Positions 10,669-24,678 are shown, numbered from the stretch's first letter. The stretch: DNA of 64,000 nucleotides from Oreocharis arfaki (GCA_013398015.1 VZRR01012752.1:2285777-2349776), one strand, 5' to 3'. The notes: generated by a model not told the origin, from the letters alone. A program made the numbers and translations.

Positions 10669-12521
10669 CTTTCCTTTTGCTCGAGGCTTGAATGACATAT
10701 TTTCCTATCAATTTCTTTCATATTGTGACCAATTTTGAATCCACCGGTGCCAAAAAATAGAAATTTTCTGTATAAGTCGTGTGTGATATAACCAGTTATG
10801 AAATACGGTTGCTGGGCATTATCGTCTTACAAGGAGTAGCTTGGAGTCCTGGCTCTTAAGCCAAATAATTTGCCAAGTTTGCTCCAGCTCTTCTTGTATC
10901 TGGCTAAGTGAGTACACTGCTGTGCATCAGTCTCCTGTGGCTGTGGATATGGAAGAGAGCACGTGCAGGTTAGGGAACTGGGAAGCACCTCTGGTGGTAG
11001 TAGTGTGGCTGAACTGGTATGCAAAGTTCCCCTCACCTTCCAATGTTTCAAGTGGACATACAAATACTGTCAATACAGCATCTGAATGCTTTATGGCCTT
11101 GAACTCCAGTGTCATGAGGAGTGGTGGATATAGTTGAATGTAGTTAAAATAAGAACTTTCCCGAGCATTTGCTGATTTGCAAGTTTAGAGGTATGGAAAT
11201 ACAGTATATCCTAACTAGAGAAATTTTAAAATGCAAATTAGAGGAAAATAGAAATGCCACCAAAGAATGATTTGGGAACTAGTACACAGTCCACAGTACC
11301 TACTCCTTTTTAAGCACAACTTTTAAACAAGTAAATAGAAAACTAATTTAGGACCAGAACCTCTGTGTACTGATGGATATGTTCAAACAGCATACATCAA
11401 ATTCTTCTTACATCTAACCATAGATGGTATCTAACCATATCAAAACCCTTTAAATAATGTCATTTTATACTCTTTGTATAGATCTGAATTTCATAAGCAG
11501 AATTCAGGGTTAACCCACTGTTACTTTTGCTTTTTGAGGTAAGTGAATTTTATGGATCCACAAAAAATCAATTCACCTGAAGGCAGAAATGCATACATGG
11601 TTGTCCTGGCCTATTTGACTTGTCCCTTTTGTCAGCTCAAGGAATGCTAATGATTTAAATAAAAATTGTTTGTCACAGATTATGTAATATATTCTTTTCT
11701 TCACATACAGATTATTACCAGTGAATGGTGTGTGGTATTTATGTCCACCATTTAGCACCTCCCTCAAGCAGACTACATGACTCAAGTGACAGCATAGAAC
11801 CTGCCCAGTCTGTAAATAGAACACCAGTGCCTCCTGCTCTCAGCTACATGAGTTAAACCAGATCCTATTTTTGGTTACATTTATGCACCTCTGGAATTTC
11901 TCCATTGCCAGGACTGTGCTCTGCGTGAACAGAAATGAAACTGTAAAGACTGAATCTGATCTCTCACAGATTTACTTTTTTTTAAAAAGTAGTAGCTCAG
12001 CTTAATCATGTAACTGATTCTCTGAAAACTTTATAGTTTTAATCAAGGGTACACCATCCCACAGCCCTAGAAAAAGGTAAGTAAGGATGGCAAAAGTCAA
12101 CTGTTGGTCAGTACAGGTTTCCAGATCTAATACATACCAGGATAGCTTTATTGTCTCTCAAATGAAAAGAATTAACTTAATAACCTCTAGATGGCTGACC
12201 TTTTAAAGCAAACCTCACTAGTCTGTCACAAAACTATTTATGTGAAGGACTGGAACATTTTCTGCAAAGAAGGTCCTGACAAAATTGATTGCTCACTTTT
12301 TCATTCACAGAAAAGAGTCATTATCTCTAGGATTTCTCAATAGTTTAATGAATCTGTGACTTTGTAGTTGCAGATATTAGTAATGTATGAATCTCAGGAC
12401 TTTGCTCCTATTTATTTCAGAAGGGGCTCTATACTAGAGGATGGGAAGGGATTAGAGGATTTATTCACTCTAGGCTGATAGACCAGCTCCTCTAACTCTA
12501 GCTCTTTTACAGGTACATCTG

Positions 12522-12575
12522 TAAAAAAACCAACCAAACAAAAAAACCCAACCAAAAATCTAAACAAACAAACAA
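12522..12575 (+). repeat. A/C-rich low-complexity tract (CCAAACAAA-like)
   Basis: Runs of A interrupted by CC or single C (ACCAACCAAACAAAAAAACC and AACAAACAAACAAC). On the minus strand it yields the LVGFFCLVGFF-like segment of a 119-codon frame, which is therefore an artefact. Such tracts are common next to bird retroposons, but no element body is recognised here. Confidence 0.8.
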
Positions 12576-14874
12576 CTAATCTCAGAAAAAGAGAAAAGGA
12601 AAGAAAATAATTAGAAGAAAAATTCATGGGTTTGTGTATACTAGACAAGAAGAAACATGTAGGACCATATCTTTGATAAATTAAAACAGATTTTAAGCTT
12701 TTCTCTAATGCTGGCACAATGGGAGTTTTTAAGACTCTGCCAGTAATATACTGCCTAAAGACACAGAACAATCACAGTCTTCCCCTGTCCTGGTTAGAGC
12801 CAAGTTCTGCTCTTACACACGTAAAGTTCAAACCCTTTACACCTCTTTTCTAGAGGCTGCACTTCCAATGAAGCTGTATCTGATGTCTTTTTTCCTTAGA
12901 TAAGTTATATTTCTTACACCCTTGATGTTGTTATTTTCAGCCTTATTTTCAAATCTGAAATCTTTATGTCTTACATCACCATCCTTACTGGTATACAATT
13001 GAAATAACTCCTTTGAACATGAGATTGAAGGTAAGAAATGTTTCTGTGATGGTCCTCTCTGATGTACAGGAATCATATAACATGTAAAAAAAGCAGGGAA
13101 AAACTCAAAGAAGCTCTTCAGAAGATTATATTTCTTCCTCTCTTACACAGTGTGCTTCTTTTTTAATCCATGGAGACTGTGATTCAGGAATAATTTTTAA
13201 GGCATCTTCCTTTCACATAAAGTGCTTTATTCTACCATCTTACCAAAACTTTCAGATGGTGAACCAAAAATAGCATTCCCAAATGGGAATCTGCTAGGCT
13301 GACTGATTGAAGTAACTGTCCAGTGTGTGTCCACCTATGGGAGGTCTAATGTCTCTACTGGATGGATGGACCTGAGGGCATGGGAAGGCCACATCTGTGA
13401 ACTAGATTTGGCAATTCCTAACAAAGTGCTAGCACTCTCTTCAGGTAAATGCCATGTTGACCATCTACATTATCACAGTAATCAAACTTTCCATACCAGC
13501 TGGATCCTGGCAACTCCACCAAGTCCTTCTTCCATTCCTACGGATTTACTAAAACCACAAAATTGGGCCACATTAAAATGGGACAAGTCTCTAGGCTACT
13601 GAAATGTGATTATCCAATTATTGGTGTGGGTGTGGTTGTCCCCCTGGAAAACACTATTCAGTACCAACACAAAAACTACTGTAAATAGCTTTCGAATTTA
13701 GAAAGGAGGGAAGTTGTTTTATTTTTAATGTAATACTTTAGTTACATTTTCATTTAAATCCACATTTTAAAACTACAGTTAAAACTCAAATCCAGATAGG
13801 GTGGCAGATGCCAATGCTCTTTCCACCACAGCAAGACATGATATAATACTCTTTCTAGATTTACCTGCCCTTCCGTTTGTCATTCAATGCTTCTGTTGCC
13901 ATGGATGTCAAGGGAAGTTTTGCCATCTAATTCATCTGTGACATTTGGAAATTGTCCAACAGTGAACCGCCTAGGAAACTGTTTCATACTAGGAAGGCAT
14001 CATTTGTTCTTTCTTCCTTGTCTGAGAACTGTTTCTGTTGCTCTTCTCTCAGGACGGATGGGACAGCATTTCAGGATTTGTGAGGAAGGAAATTATGCCT
14101 TTCTTAGAATAGCTCTTCTAAGAGGTTTTTTATCTATAGTAGGAGGAGGTTCACATCTAATCTGAACTATTTCAGTGTCATCCTACAATTTACCGTTGAA
14201 ATGGTACTTCCTGTCTTCTTAAGGTTCAGTTCTTTCAGTTTATTCAGTACTGCCCCTGCTTCCTCATCATTTCCCAATGGGTTTGTCCCTGCGATGAGCA
14301 TAATAAGTAGAAGTACTCCTTGAGTTCTATGTTGAGATCCGCTGTAATTAGTGGGTAGGAGGTGACCCTGTGCAAACCACAGCCATGTCAAAGGTTTATT
14401 TCAGAAAGGAGTGATGAAAAGAGTAAGGCAGACAGTGGCTGGGGTTTTGTTTTAGGCAATTCTGAAGCATGGAGAGAAAACTTCCTCTGTACTGGGAAGT
14501 GAAAGAGGGTCAGAAAATGAGCTTGAGTGCTGAAAACTGTCAACAGCAATGTTGCTTAATTATTAACATGGTCCTTGATTTCTTTTGGACTGTTCAGATG
14601 AGTTCTCACCAATTCCAATGCCAGCAAAACAATCAGGCTTGCTTCCTTTTTACCTGTACTGGTGTAAGTGAAACTCCTTCCATCATTGTAAAAGTACAGC
14701 AAATCCAATTACTTTTTTTTCTTCTTCTTCTTGCGTGTAGAGAAGATCTTGGTTCTCCTGGATAAGAGTTAGCTGAAATGAGAAATAACTGAGAATTCTT
14801 TAGTTTTAGTAAAAAATATCTTGATTTCTCTTCAACTGATCTCATCTTTAATTTAAGAAAGTTCTGCCTTCCAG

Positions 14875-14948
14875 TTTTTTCTTTTTGGTTTGGTTTTTGT
14901 TTAGGTTGTTTTGGTTGTTTGTTTTTTTGGTTTTTTTTTTTTGTTATT
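14875..14948 (+). repeat. T/G-rich low-complexity tract
   Basis: TTTTGGTTTGG-like units and T runs. This is close to the reverse complement of the A/C tract at 12522-12575. It explains the lysine-rich start of the minus-strand frame at 14633-14992. Confidence 0.8.
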
Positions 14949-17303
14949 GGCATTTTACGAGGTAGATGTATGTATGTATTGACTTGCTCCATGTTCCATG
15001 TGGTATAGATTGATGTGTAGCAGGAAGTTTTCCTGCTCTCTGGTCATACTTGCATGACAGTTAGTCCTTAGAAGAATACATTTTTCCCCTTAAAATATTC
15101 TCCCATGATAATAAATCATGTTCTTTGTAATCATCTATATTCATCTACATCTGGAAAGATTAAACACAGAATGTTCTTTTAAAGTCATAGCGGGAATTTT
15201 ATTTGCCAAAATGTCCATCAGCCATGCTTCCTAAATTTGTGATAAAAAAATAATGTTGTCTTATAACAAAGAAATGGCTTTGAAATATTTCCAGTAAATT
15301 CTGAGGTATTTTGATAGATTTATACATTTTTGATGTCCTAATTATGCATTTACTACAGTTTTTCAGGCTGCATTTAGCTGATTAACCTAAATCAGCAGCA
15401 CAGAATAATAGAGCCTTGCCTCTACAAATATAGGAAAATTATTTACTTTATCTTTTTTTAGCTAGTTCATCTTGATTAGAAATGCCTGTAGTAACATGGA
15501 GTTCTTCATATCCATTAAGTCCTGAAACCCCTTCTGATATGAAAGGAGACTTAACCTAGTGAAGATTACTTACTGTGCTGGGTCTGTAAGAACACGTGGG
15601 ATGGACACATGAACGTAAACTGCCTTCGAGCAAGCATGGGATGGCTTTTGGTAATAAAAATGAATTGAAGTCTTAGAGAAGGAGGACCTACACTGGCATA
15701 AAGAGGAAAATATTTGTGCTCTTACCTACTAAATACTAAATAAAATATATTTAGCACAACCACCAGGCCTGATGTTCACATGACTATCTACCTTAAGTAG
15801 GCATCTGATGGGAGAATGGGAACTCTTATGTCATCATTCATTTGATCTTTTTCAGATATTATCATCAAGTTTGAAATGGTGTTGGACCTATGCGTCAAAA
15901 GGCTCGTTCTTCAAACACAATGGAGCACAGAGGAAGAGGGACGGGCAAAGGAGCCCCAGTAACCTAAACAGAGAAAATGAAGCACCCTGATCTGGCTCAT
16001 TCCTGGCGGCTCCTAACACCCTAGAAGTGCTGCTTGTGTGCCTTGACCAGAGAGGGTCTAACTCACCACTTCACACTAAGTCATCTGTGAAACAAATGTC
16101 TGCATGTGGTCAGAGAAATCCTTTTCTGGGAACCTGAATGAATGATCAGCAAGTGCATGGTGCTGCCTATATCCCAGAGACAATTCCCTTTTGCTACCTC
16201 TCTCATAACCTGAAGGAGAAACTGCGTGAACAGTCTGAAACATGCCACAGTGTGCAAGCACAGCTCTTCCGAAATCAGCAGCACACCTGCTTTGGCAGAG
16301 AGCAACTGGGGAGAGATGGCTGCATCAGTAATCCTCAGGCTGGCCACGGAGGTTGTGTAACGCGCTCTTCTCAACTCCAATGAAGAGTACTTTGGAATTA
16401 AAGGAAAGTGAAGGCTTGCAAAGGCTTCCAGGCTGAAGTGCCATTTCTACGTGCACAAAAAGTTCTCACCCAGTGTGATGTATGTGTAGTTTTTTATGCA
16501 AAATGCCGTGAAAAATTAAAAAGGGCAGAGTATGTGCAGTCCGTAGGATCCCTTCCAGCATGTGTGCTTTACTATTTCCATAGGCCAAAACACATTACCT
16601 TTCTTATCTAAGCCTTACTGATTTTGCTTCAGGCTGTTAACTCGCAAGTCCCCTGAACATCAGAGAATTCTGGCCGTTACATCACAAAAATGGAACCCAT
16701 TTATTTTTAAAAGCTCGGGGCTGGATGCTGGGCACCCCCACAGCGGATTTGTGATACTCCTCTAAAGTGTGAGGGCCAAGTATGGTTTAAATTAATGTAA
16801 ATGGAAGTAAAAGCTATTGCATAGATTTCAGTTTACAGAATTGTAAATTGCAAATCCACATCCATTTTCTATTAATTACTCTTTTTCCCAGACATGTGAT
16901 GAACCAATAAATAGAGTATAGAATAATCACAAAAAGATTACTGTTGTCACCTGGTTGCAAAGAGACACTCCCACTATGGTCAGCAAGAAAAAACATTCTA
17001 CTATATAACTCATAAAGAATACCCTAGCTCTCTAGGGAAGGGAAAGTGTTTTGCAGTGGGATTTTTTTGGTTGTTCTTGGAAACATGCTCTATATTGTAA
17101 CTAAACAATTTATAACATGTATTTTCCTTCTTGAACCCTAAATCTCTGTCATATAATGGAAAATCTTGTAGCTAAATTAACTTGTATCCTGACCTTTCAC
17201 TTTTAGTTTTTTCTCTTTTGCTTGACCTATTCACAGTCTCAGGATCACTGTATGAATATATATAATTCTTAGAATCCCATGACATTACAGGTCTGTTCCC
17301 TAA

Positions 17304-17318
17304 TTTTTTTTTTTTTTT
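17304..17318 (+). repeat. Poly(T) run, 15 bases
   Basis: Fifteen consecutive T residues. No element body was recognised upstream or downstream. Confidence 0.9.
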
Positions 17319-19257
17319 GCATGAATAACTCATGGGTCTGTCTAAACCTTTGCCTTGCAAACAAAAAAATCTATTAAAAATAAACTACAAAAATCCCCTG
17401 GCACTTAAAATGTTCACCAGTTATAGAATAGCTAAAAGAATAGGTAAGGGAAAAAATAAGGTTTTTCACATAAGAATTTTGACAACACCAAGAAGAAAAA
17501 GGAAAATTAATAAGAGGGGCATGTTATTACAGCACTCTATTGAGTGAATTTTGAAACAGGATATGCACCAAATATGTATTTAAAAACTGACTTCTCCTTG
17601 GATCTTTGTGTTGTTCTCACTGATTATGTTCTTCTTTACCTCAAAGTACAGCCATCTCCTTGTCTTACTCTGAAAAATTCCTCCTCTGTGTTAGGGGGAT
17701 ATTTTTCAAGATATCAGGAAGTGTCCTGTACATGAAGAATAGCTTATGCTCAAATCCCTTATGTGTTTCTTGAAATTGTTTGCTACCATACCATATTTGC
17801 TTACCTAGAAACCGCACCCTTCTGTCTAGCTTAATTTCTTCCCTCCACCCTGTTCTTTGTTTTACTTTCAAACACAAAGGTCATGCCAAAAGGATAAATT
17901 GACAATGATTTGGTTTTGTTGCTGGCAGAGGACATGGCCATTTTTTTCGCATACATCAGTATTTGGTACAAATACTACATGTGGCGGTCTGTGTTTCTTC
18001 TACAGTTTCTTCAAGGAAGGAGGACATTAATTCCATTTTATGGCTTTTCTGATGTTCTCTGCGTGATGCTGTCTGAGCAGTAGTGCAGAGAAGCAAAGAA
18101 ACAGAAAGCAGTCCTATAATTTGAATATGCAGATAGCTAATGATATCAAAAATCATATGTTCTCCAGATATTTTGACATGTAAGAAGTCTACTGCCTAAA
18201 TTTTTGAACAGGCAATTTCTGAAAGCTAATTGGCATACAAATGCACATTGTCCATATGATTTCATTAAGCTTGTCACAAGTAAATTGAGATAGAAAATAC
18301 CTGTTTAGGCAAATACATTTCGATTTAAACCTTATTTGCTGATGCCTACGGGAATTATGAAAGTGAAGGGCTACAAAGACATAATGAAATGCAGGAAGTA
18401 ATTGGTGGCATCAAAGCAAAACCTTCTGGAACCTTCAAATTGGTTTCAGATGCATGTCCAGCTTTGCAAGAGTTTTATAACTCATTCTCAAGAGAGAATG
18501 TCAAGCTTTTGGACTCACAGATAATGAATGACAGCCCATAACCTCCTCTTCTGAAATATTCCTCCCTTTCATTAAAAGGAAACTCCTGAAGGTGGAGAAG
18601 AATACAGGAAGAAAGACAAATGGGAGGTGAAGAAAGATGTCATATGAAAGAGAATCAAATTTCTTTATTTGATTTTAAGAAGTGTCACACTCCGTATTTC
18701 TGATTATTCTCTGTTCAAAGAGCTCAGTGCCGTTGGTACCACTGGAAATATTTTTCTTTTAATAACAAAATTAAAAGCAGAAGAAAGCAAAAAATATATA
18801 CCAGTGTAGATGTCCCTTATTTTCCTGACTCCTCTCTTTTCTTACTCTTCATTCTAGTCCACCAAAGTTCAAGAACTACTGAAAAAAAGAGCAGGTGGTC
18901 AGTACGTGTTGTTTGCTTATTTTCTTCCTTGACCAAATTGGGATTGGGAGTTAAACTAAGGGGCTTTCTGTTCCTGTCTGCTCTGCAAGTGGAGTTTCAT
19001 CTAAGAAGAAATAGAAAGGAGACAATCATCGTGCCAGCAGATATCAACAGAATGGTTGTAGCCCATTGTGGCTTCTCCTTGTTTAATAAAAACATTTAGA
19101 TCTCAATGTACAACAGCCCTCCCAAGACATGAGTGTTTCCTTTTCTAAATGTGCGATACATTATGACTTTTTTTGAGATATCTGTATCTCTGGAAGTGGA
19201 AGTGAATGTGTGAATGTCTTTGAACACACTGGACAATACGACATGATCAGTAGTCAT

Positions 19258-19270
19258 AAAAAAAAAAAAA
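19258..19270 (+). repeat. Poly(A) run, 13 bases
   Basis: Thirteen consecutive A residues after CAGTAGTCAT. It supplies the phenylalanine tail of a minus-strand frame at 19254-19535, which is not credible as a gene. Confidence 0.9.
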
Positions 19271-20793
19271 GGACATTGGGAAGATTGTTGATGAAGCCTA
19301 TATTTAGCTGTGAGGATCTAATCTCTTCAGGCTCCTTCTGTAGTCCAGAGGAAGATTTCTCCCAACTCATTATTCTGTGAGCAGCCTCCTGGAGCAGCCC
19401 CAGGCAATCACTGAAGGCCAAGTCAGAGAAGACCTGCATCCTGTGGCTGCTTTTTCTTGTGGGCCTCAGCTTGTTCATGTGTGGGAAGGTCCCCATCCCT
19501 TTGCTGCACTGAAAGGGCCTGTCAAAGAGCTGCATGTTATAATTTTCTCTGCCAATAGAACTGTAATCTATTTATCACTTCTTCAAATATAACATAATTT
19601 GTTAATTTAAAACACAGTCTTTAAGAGGATTACATGATAATTTTACCATATAATGCAGGAAATTTGAAAAATTAAACGTACTTTCAAATGTTCCTCTATA
19701 GCTTTGAGTTTTGAATGAAGACTAGGATTTCATTCTCATTCCTTTTCCAGGACTAATCCACTCATGTTTTGAATTGTCAGTACCCACAAACGTTGTTTCT
19801 CTTTGCATGAAGACTAAGTTCAAATTGATGAAGTTTCCTTTTCCACAGGAGACATGAAATGCTTAAATTTCCTTTATTTATTTTCAAACTGTTGAGGTTG
19901 GGGGGGCTTTTCCCCCACAATTATAATAAATCAGAAGGAAGACTGCATTTAACCAAAATACAGACTGCTGTGATAGCAAGGATGACAGTTGCAAATTATG
20001 AGCTGCATTTTGGCCATGTGTCCTGACTGGACAAAGTTATGCCTGTTGAACTGTGAGCCTGACAGCTGCCTTGGCCTGAAGAGGTGAGAACCCCCCAACT
20101 TAGTAATGGGGCACTTCAGATTTTATTAGTTTTGCAGTTTTAGTGCTAGGTTATGCCAATTTCTGGCTGACTGATTTAAAGGAATCACCTTTTCCCTTGG
20201 TCTGCAGCTGTCTCGTGTTTGTTGACAGCTCCTGCTGTCAGCTACTGTTTCCTCAGAGCCCTTCGTGAAATCATTGCCATCAAAATGAAGACACTTATCA
20301 AATATGAACTATTTGAACTGCCCACCTCAGTCGGACAGAGATGAGTCAGAGAGTCCTCATGTGCACAACAACATTTCACCAGATCTGAGCAAAGGACTCC
20401 AGAGGAAAAGCAGTAGGGGTAATTTCTTCAGCAAGAAGAGAGGAAATGTGATTCATGTCTCATTCTGCGGTTGTACACAAGCAAGCCCATGCAGGTACCC
20501 CCCAGAGCCCTAGGAGACGGCTCCACCTAAGACAGAAGAGTTTCAGTTTCCAGGTTGACTGTGTTCTGTCTTCAGAGGATGCTAGGCAAAGGGCTGGAGT
20601 TTCAGTGTTCCTTCAGGTCTAGATCTAAAACATATATTTAGAGAAAAGTGGATTGAAGAGGCAGGATTTGTCAGCTGTGTCCACTTACAGCAGCCCAGGC
20701 AGCAATAAGGCATGAGTTGCATGTTTCTTGTAAGCTGTCTAGAACATCTAGCACATGTAATAGTGCTATTATTTAGCTTAATTTGAGGTGGGC

Positions 20794-20824
20794 TTTTTTT
20801 TGTTTTTTTTTTGTTTTTTTTTTT
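20794..20824 (+). repeat. Interrupted poly(T) tract
   Basis: Three T runs separated by single G residues. It gives the lysine-rich stretch in the minus-strand 110-codon frame 20582-20914, which I do not accept as a gene. Confidence 0.9.
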
Positions 20825-23445
20825 AAAGCCACTCCCTAAAGGAATAAGCCAAATAGCTCTCTTGTCCTGTAAAATGTGGCTGACATTTCTCAGTTTCTGG
20901 AAAACTGGATTCACTTAGCCTCATTACTGGAGTCTCTTTAATTTACAGGGTGTGACTTTGAGCATATTTAGGATTGTGGGTCAAGTTACGTCACACAGGG
21001 AAGAACATGTAGAAAGTGCTATTAAAGAGACTTGATTTTCTGGTTAGCCACACTCCCTGACTAAGGAAAATCCAAACAAAAACCTCCCCTAGTCCCTATT
21101 CCCAGAAAACTGTTTGAGTCATAGCCTGGAATCATAACATACCGAATTACTTTAATAATTTCAATTGGATGGAATAAACCTGCAAAGTGTTTTTATGGTT
21201 ATGGTTATTCCTCCAAAGGATGAACAAGCAAATGTACATCAAAAAAGGACATTTCTAAGCTGAGACTTGGTGTAAAATTATGCTTAATGCTTATCATTAG
21301 GTACAATTTTGCCAAGCAAATTAAAAGAGAGATGAAGTTAAGGACAACTGATATTGAATCAATTAGTAAAAGTTTCATATTTTAAATGGCCATGTCCATA
21401 AAAATTATTGCAGTACTGACAAACTGGAAAATGAATTGGTAACAGTGATAGGTGCATTTATTAACAGCATGATCTTGTGAAAACAATGTGAAGAACCAGC
21501 TCCTTTTCATTCGAGCAGTAGTGAATGTTCTAGGTAACACAATGAAGCAATGGAGTAATGGCCAGGAATTCTGGTAATCTCTACACAGACATTTAGCACT
21601 TGTGGGATGCTGACATGCTTCTGAGCAATCAACAGAGAAGCTGCCTAGTTCTGAAGGGTTTTTTCTTTTATTTAAAGGGCTTTTCGTGTAAATATTCCCT
21701 TGTGAGAGCTGAGGTATTGTGGGGATAAAAATTATAATGGCAGAGATCCTTGTAGAAACTGCATATATCCAGGGCAAGACTTTGGATATCTGTGTTTGAA
21801 TGACTGCTCAGCCTGTACCTCACCTCTGCAGGCAGCTGAAGTGATTGACTGGATCCTGTAAAGTCCAGGGTGCCTCCTGCTCTGCCTCTGGCTAAGAGCA
21901 TTTGCATGTGGGCACAAGTGGGCGGGCACACAACATCAACCAAAGCCCCAGTAGGATCCAGAAACACAGGTGGGTGCTGCCATGCTCCATGAGAAACCAG
22001 GTGGGTGCTCTGGGCAGAACACACAGCAGAATTTGCAGCCTCCACTTTTAGTATCGCTGCTGGCTCTTATAAGATGCAAAAAGCAAAACCAGCCCTCGGA
22101 CCAAACTAAACTGGCAATTTACATGTTATGAGTGCCGTAACAAGCTGTTTTGGAGTCACAGCTGGCCTGGACTGTCCCTCTGTGGTTCATAAGCACCATG
22201 GGGTTGGCTGTACAATGAGCCATAACAGGACAAAGTGTGTCTCAACAGTTTGCCTTCAGCTGGAGTAATTTAACAAGAGAATTAGGGTCGGATTGTACAC
22301 TTATATCTAGATCTTGCACTTTCTAAGAAAACATGCTAGCCAGAAATGTGTGATGCAAAGGGTAAAAGCCATCAGCCCAGCCATGTTGCCTTCTCTGGTT
22401 GCATTTTGCAAGGAAATGAGTAAGACACAAAGAAGTTTTCGTTCTGGAGCGGAGCTATATAAGCTTCCACAAACAATTAATAAAATGGATGACTGAAAAT
22501 ACACTGTGTGACAGACAATCCTATAAACTTGACCATTTTGTTAATTAATTTTATTTTTTTGGAGGAGCTCCAAGTAGCTCTTATGTTTCTTGGGTAGGTC
22601 TATGATTGTGATAAGATAAGAAACATTGTAATTTGTTTCTGTATCACATAAGCTGGAATGTCCATATCTTTTGTCTACTATATCCACTTTGGAGGTCAAG
22701 GTTGCATTCCTCACCTTAGGCTTTCAGACATAATTATCTACAAGGACTGGTGAAGCCACATAATGGCACAGGGGAGTTTTATAGCTTATGTACAGCAAGA
22801 GGCAGATCAGTAAGGCCAAATGGCCTAATTACTTGTTTATAACAACAAAAAAAAAAGTTATGAAAATTTGTCTGCAGTTTTTACTGTTTTGAAAAAAACT
22901 CACCCATGACTCATTCAAACCACACATGACTGCCCAAGCTGGTTGAGAGCAAGCAGAGTAACTCTGTCAGGTTTGAACTTCCCCATTCAACACAGTAAGG
23001 TTTTACTCAGCTGCCCTCGATCATCTAAATTTTGGTGTGAACAACTGTCCCACTCCTCAGGCTAATAAACAAACAGTAAAAAAAAGAAGCAGAGGGCAGT
23101 AGATACAGGGACAGGGGAGAAGCTACAATTCCTTACAGCCAAGAACAAGAGCTCACGGTAACAGCACCTGTCATAAATGAAAGAAGTGAGATTCAACCCC
23201 AGTAGGTCCAAAGACTATATGCACCCATAGCTTAAATAGCTGCCCAGTGGAATTTGATTCCCATTCTTCTAAGCTGAAGCGCTCACTTCCAAAAAGACAG
23301 TATTAAATTCGAGATCTGAAGTATGCTGCTCTGTAACATCATTGCCTTAGTAATTTTATATCATTCATTTAATTGTTAATGTTCACATTTTCCTGGACTT
23401 GCTGCATACTCTGATCTCACCCAGCAGAAAGTTCAGTATTGATCC

Positions 23446-23630
23446 TTGATCCTGCCATGACCTTCCAGTGCCAGATTGGACAAACCACTTATTTTCTCTA
23501 TTATTCAATTCCATTTATGAAAAATTCTCCTTATGAAAAATGAAGATAATATTATTTCCATGATTTGCAAGCCATGTTGAGGCTAAATGAAAGAATGGTA
23601 GCACATACAGTAATAAAATATGAAGGAAAT
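23446..23630 (+). mobile_element. MIR-like (CORE-SINE) remnant
   Basis: The order of phrases matches an old MIR-type SINE: GATCCTGCCATGACCTTCCA (start of the core), GGACAAACCACTTATTTTCTC (the 'gcaaaccacttaacctctc' step), then AAAATGAAGATAATATTATT (the 'aaaatggggataata' step) and TTGAGGCTAAATGAAAGAAT (the 'tgaggattaaatga' step). An internal short duplication (TTATGAAAAAT repeated at about 23515 and 23532) interrupts it. MIRs are tRNA-derived SINEs of amniote age, now inactive. Divergence is high and the call is by eye. Confidence 0.6.
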
Positions 23631-24678
23631 TGCTTAGTTTAAGGATACTGGGAATAATATCACTTTTTGATTAAGGGAGAACTTACAGCAAAAAATACAT
23701 AATGCAATTTTACCTCTAAGAATTTATGAATTTCTTTCTTCAAACAAGACTTAATGGATTTCTGTGAGATAAAACATCACTAATCCCAATTAAATCTTCA
23801 CAATTGCTACTGATTCTAGGAAAGCACTCTAAAATCTGACTTGTATAAGAAACATTTTTCTCAAAAGCCATTATTTTGTGAGAAACATCTCAAAGCTGTT
23901 TTATTTCTAGCAGAAAAAATGCATTACTAGAATCTCATTTTGAGTGAACTGCATCTTAACATATTAGAAGAGTGGTAATGCCAGTGTGTGAAGTGCTTTG
24001 TGACAAAAAAAAAGCCTCCAGTACATCTCAATTATAACCAGACTGCCACTTTTGAATCTCTTATTTTGAATTGCCAGGAAAGAGGGTGTGTGTTTAATAA
24101 ATACACATCACAAAAGCATATATGATAGATATCTACATGTAAATTTATCCCAGAGACATAGTGCTCAGGGTTTTTTAGTTAGATCATTCTAAAAGCTGAT
24201 TCAAGTGACTCTTAGTCAGTCACCACCTATTTTTATGTAAGATCAAGAGGCATGTTGTCCAGAATGGTCACAGTAGTGTACTAACAGGAATTCAGAAATG
24301 GAATACCGTATTATATCATCTTTTCTTCTCCTATTTTGTCTCTAGCACTGATGGATTTTATATTAAAATTCAGCAGACTATACAATAGTCTCCTCCCCCC
24401 AAACTGATCAAGTCTTCACTTGTTAATATTTGCTGTATCTCTTGTCCTCTCTCAAATACATAGCATGCATTTTTATGTCTATATGTGAAGCAAAAGTGCT
24501 TTGCTTCCACTGTCATTATTCTTCTAGTTTGCATTCACTTCTTTTTTTTTTTTTTTTTTAATTTTCAGTCTTGCTGAATATCCAACATGGTTATATAATG
24601 GAAATAATTTCCCACGAAATGTGCTAACTATACAACATATATTAATTTTTTTTATAATTTATTTTTATTTATTATTTC
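23631..24678. other. AT-rich non-coding stretch
   Basis: No recognised feature apart from the poly(T) run at 24542-24559 and AT-rich DNA up to the CR1 start. Confidence 0.6.
24542..24559 (+). repeat. Poly(T) run, 18 bases
   Basis: Eighteen consecutive T residues; the longest homopolymer in the window that I noted. Confidence 0.9.

Larger units (their letters stand above)
10669..23445. other. Long non-coding stretch, mostly unique-looking
   Basis: No exon or named transposon was recognised over about 12.8 kb. Several frames of 90-131 codons exist (12412-12771, 14633-14992, 16081-16380, 20582-20914, 21382-21777, 21668-22045, all minus). Two of them owe their length to low-complexity A/T tracts and the others show no domain, no conserved family motif and no consistent splice context. 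Simple tracts are listed separately. A patch at about 18190-18370 has an organisation suggestive of a conserved regulatory element. Confidence 0.55.

Noticed and set aside
12412..12771. 119-codon minus frame with a hydrophobic stretch
   Set aside because: The hydrophobic stretch is the translated A/CC low-complexity tract at 12522-12575.
14633..14992. 119-codon minus frame with a lysine/glutamine-rich start
   Set aside because: Its composition comes from the T/G tract at 14875-14948 read backwards.
21382..21777. 131-codon minus frame
   Set aside because: No domain, a heavy overlap with another minus frame (21668-22045) in a different phase, and no splice or promoter context.
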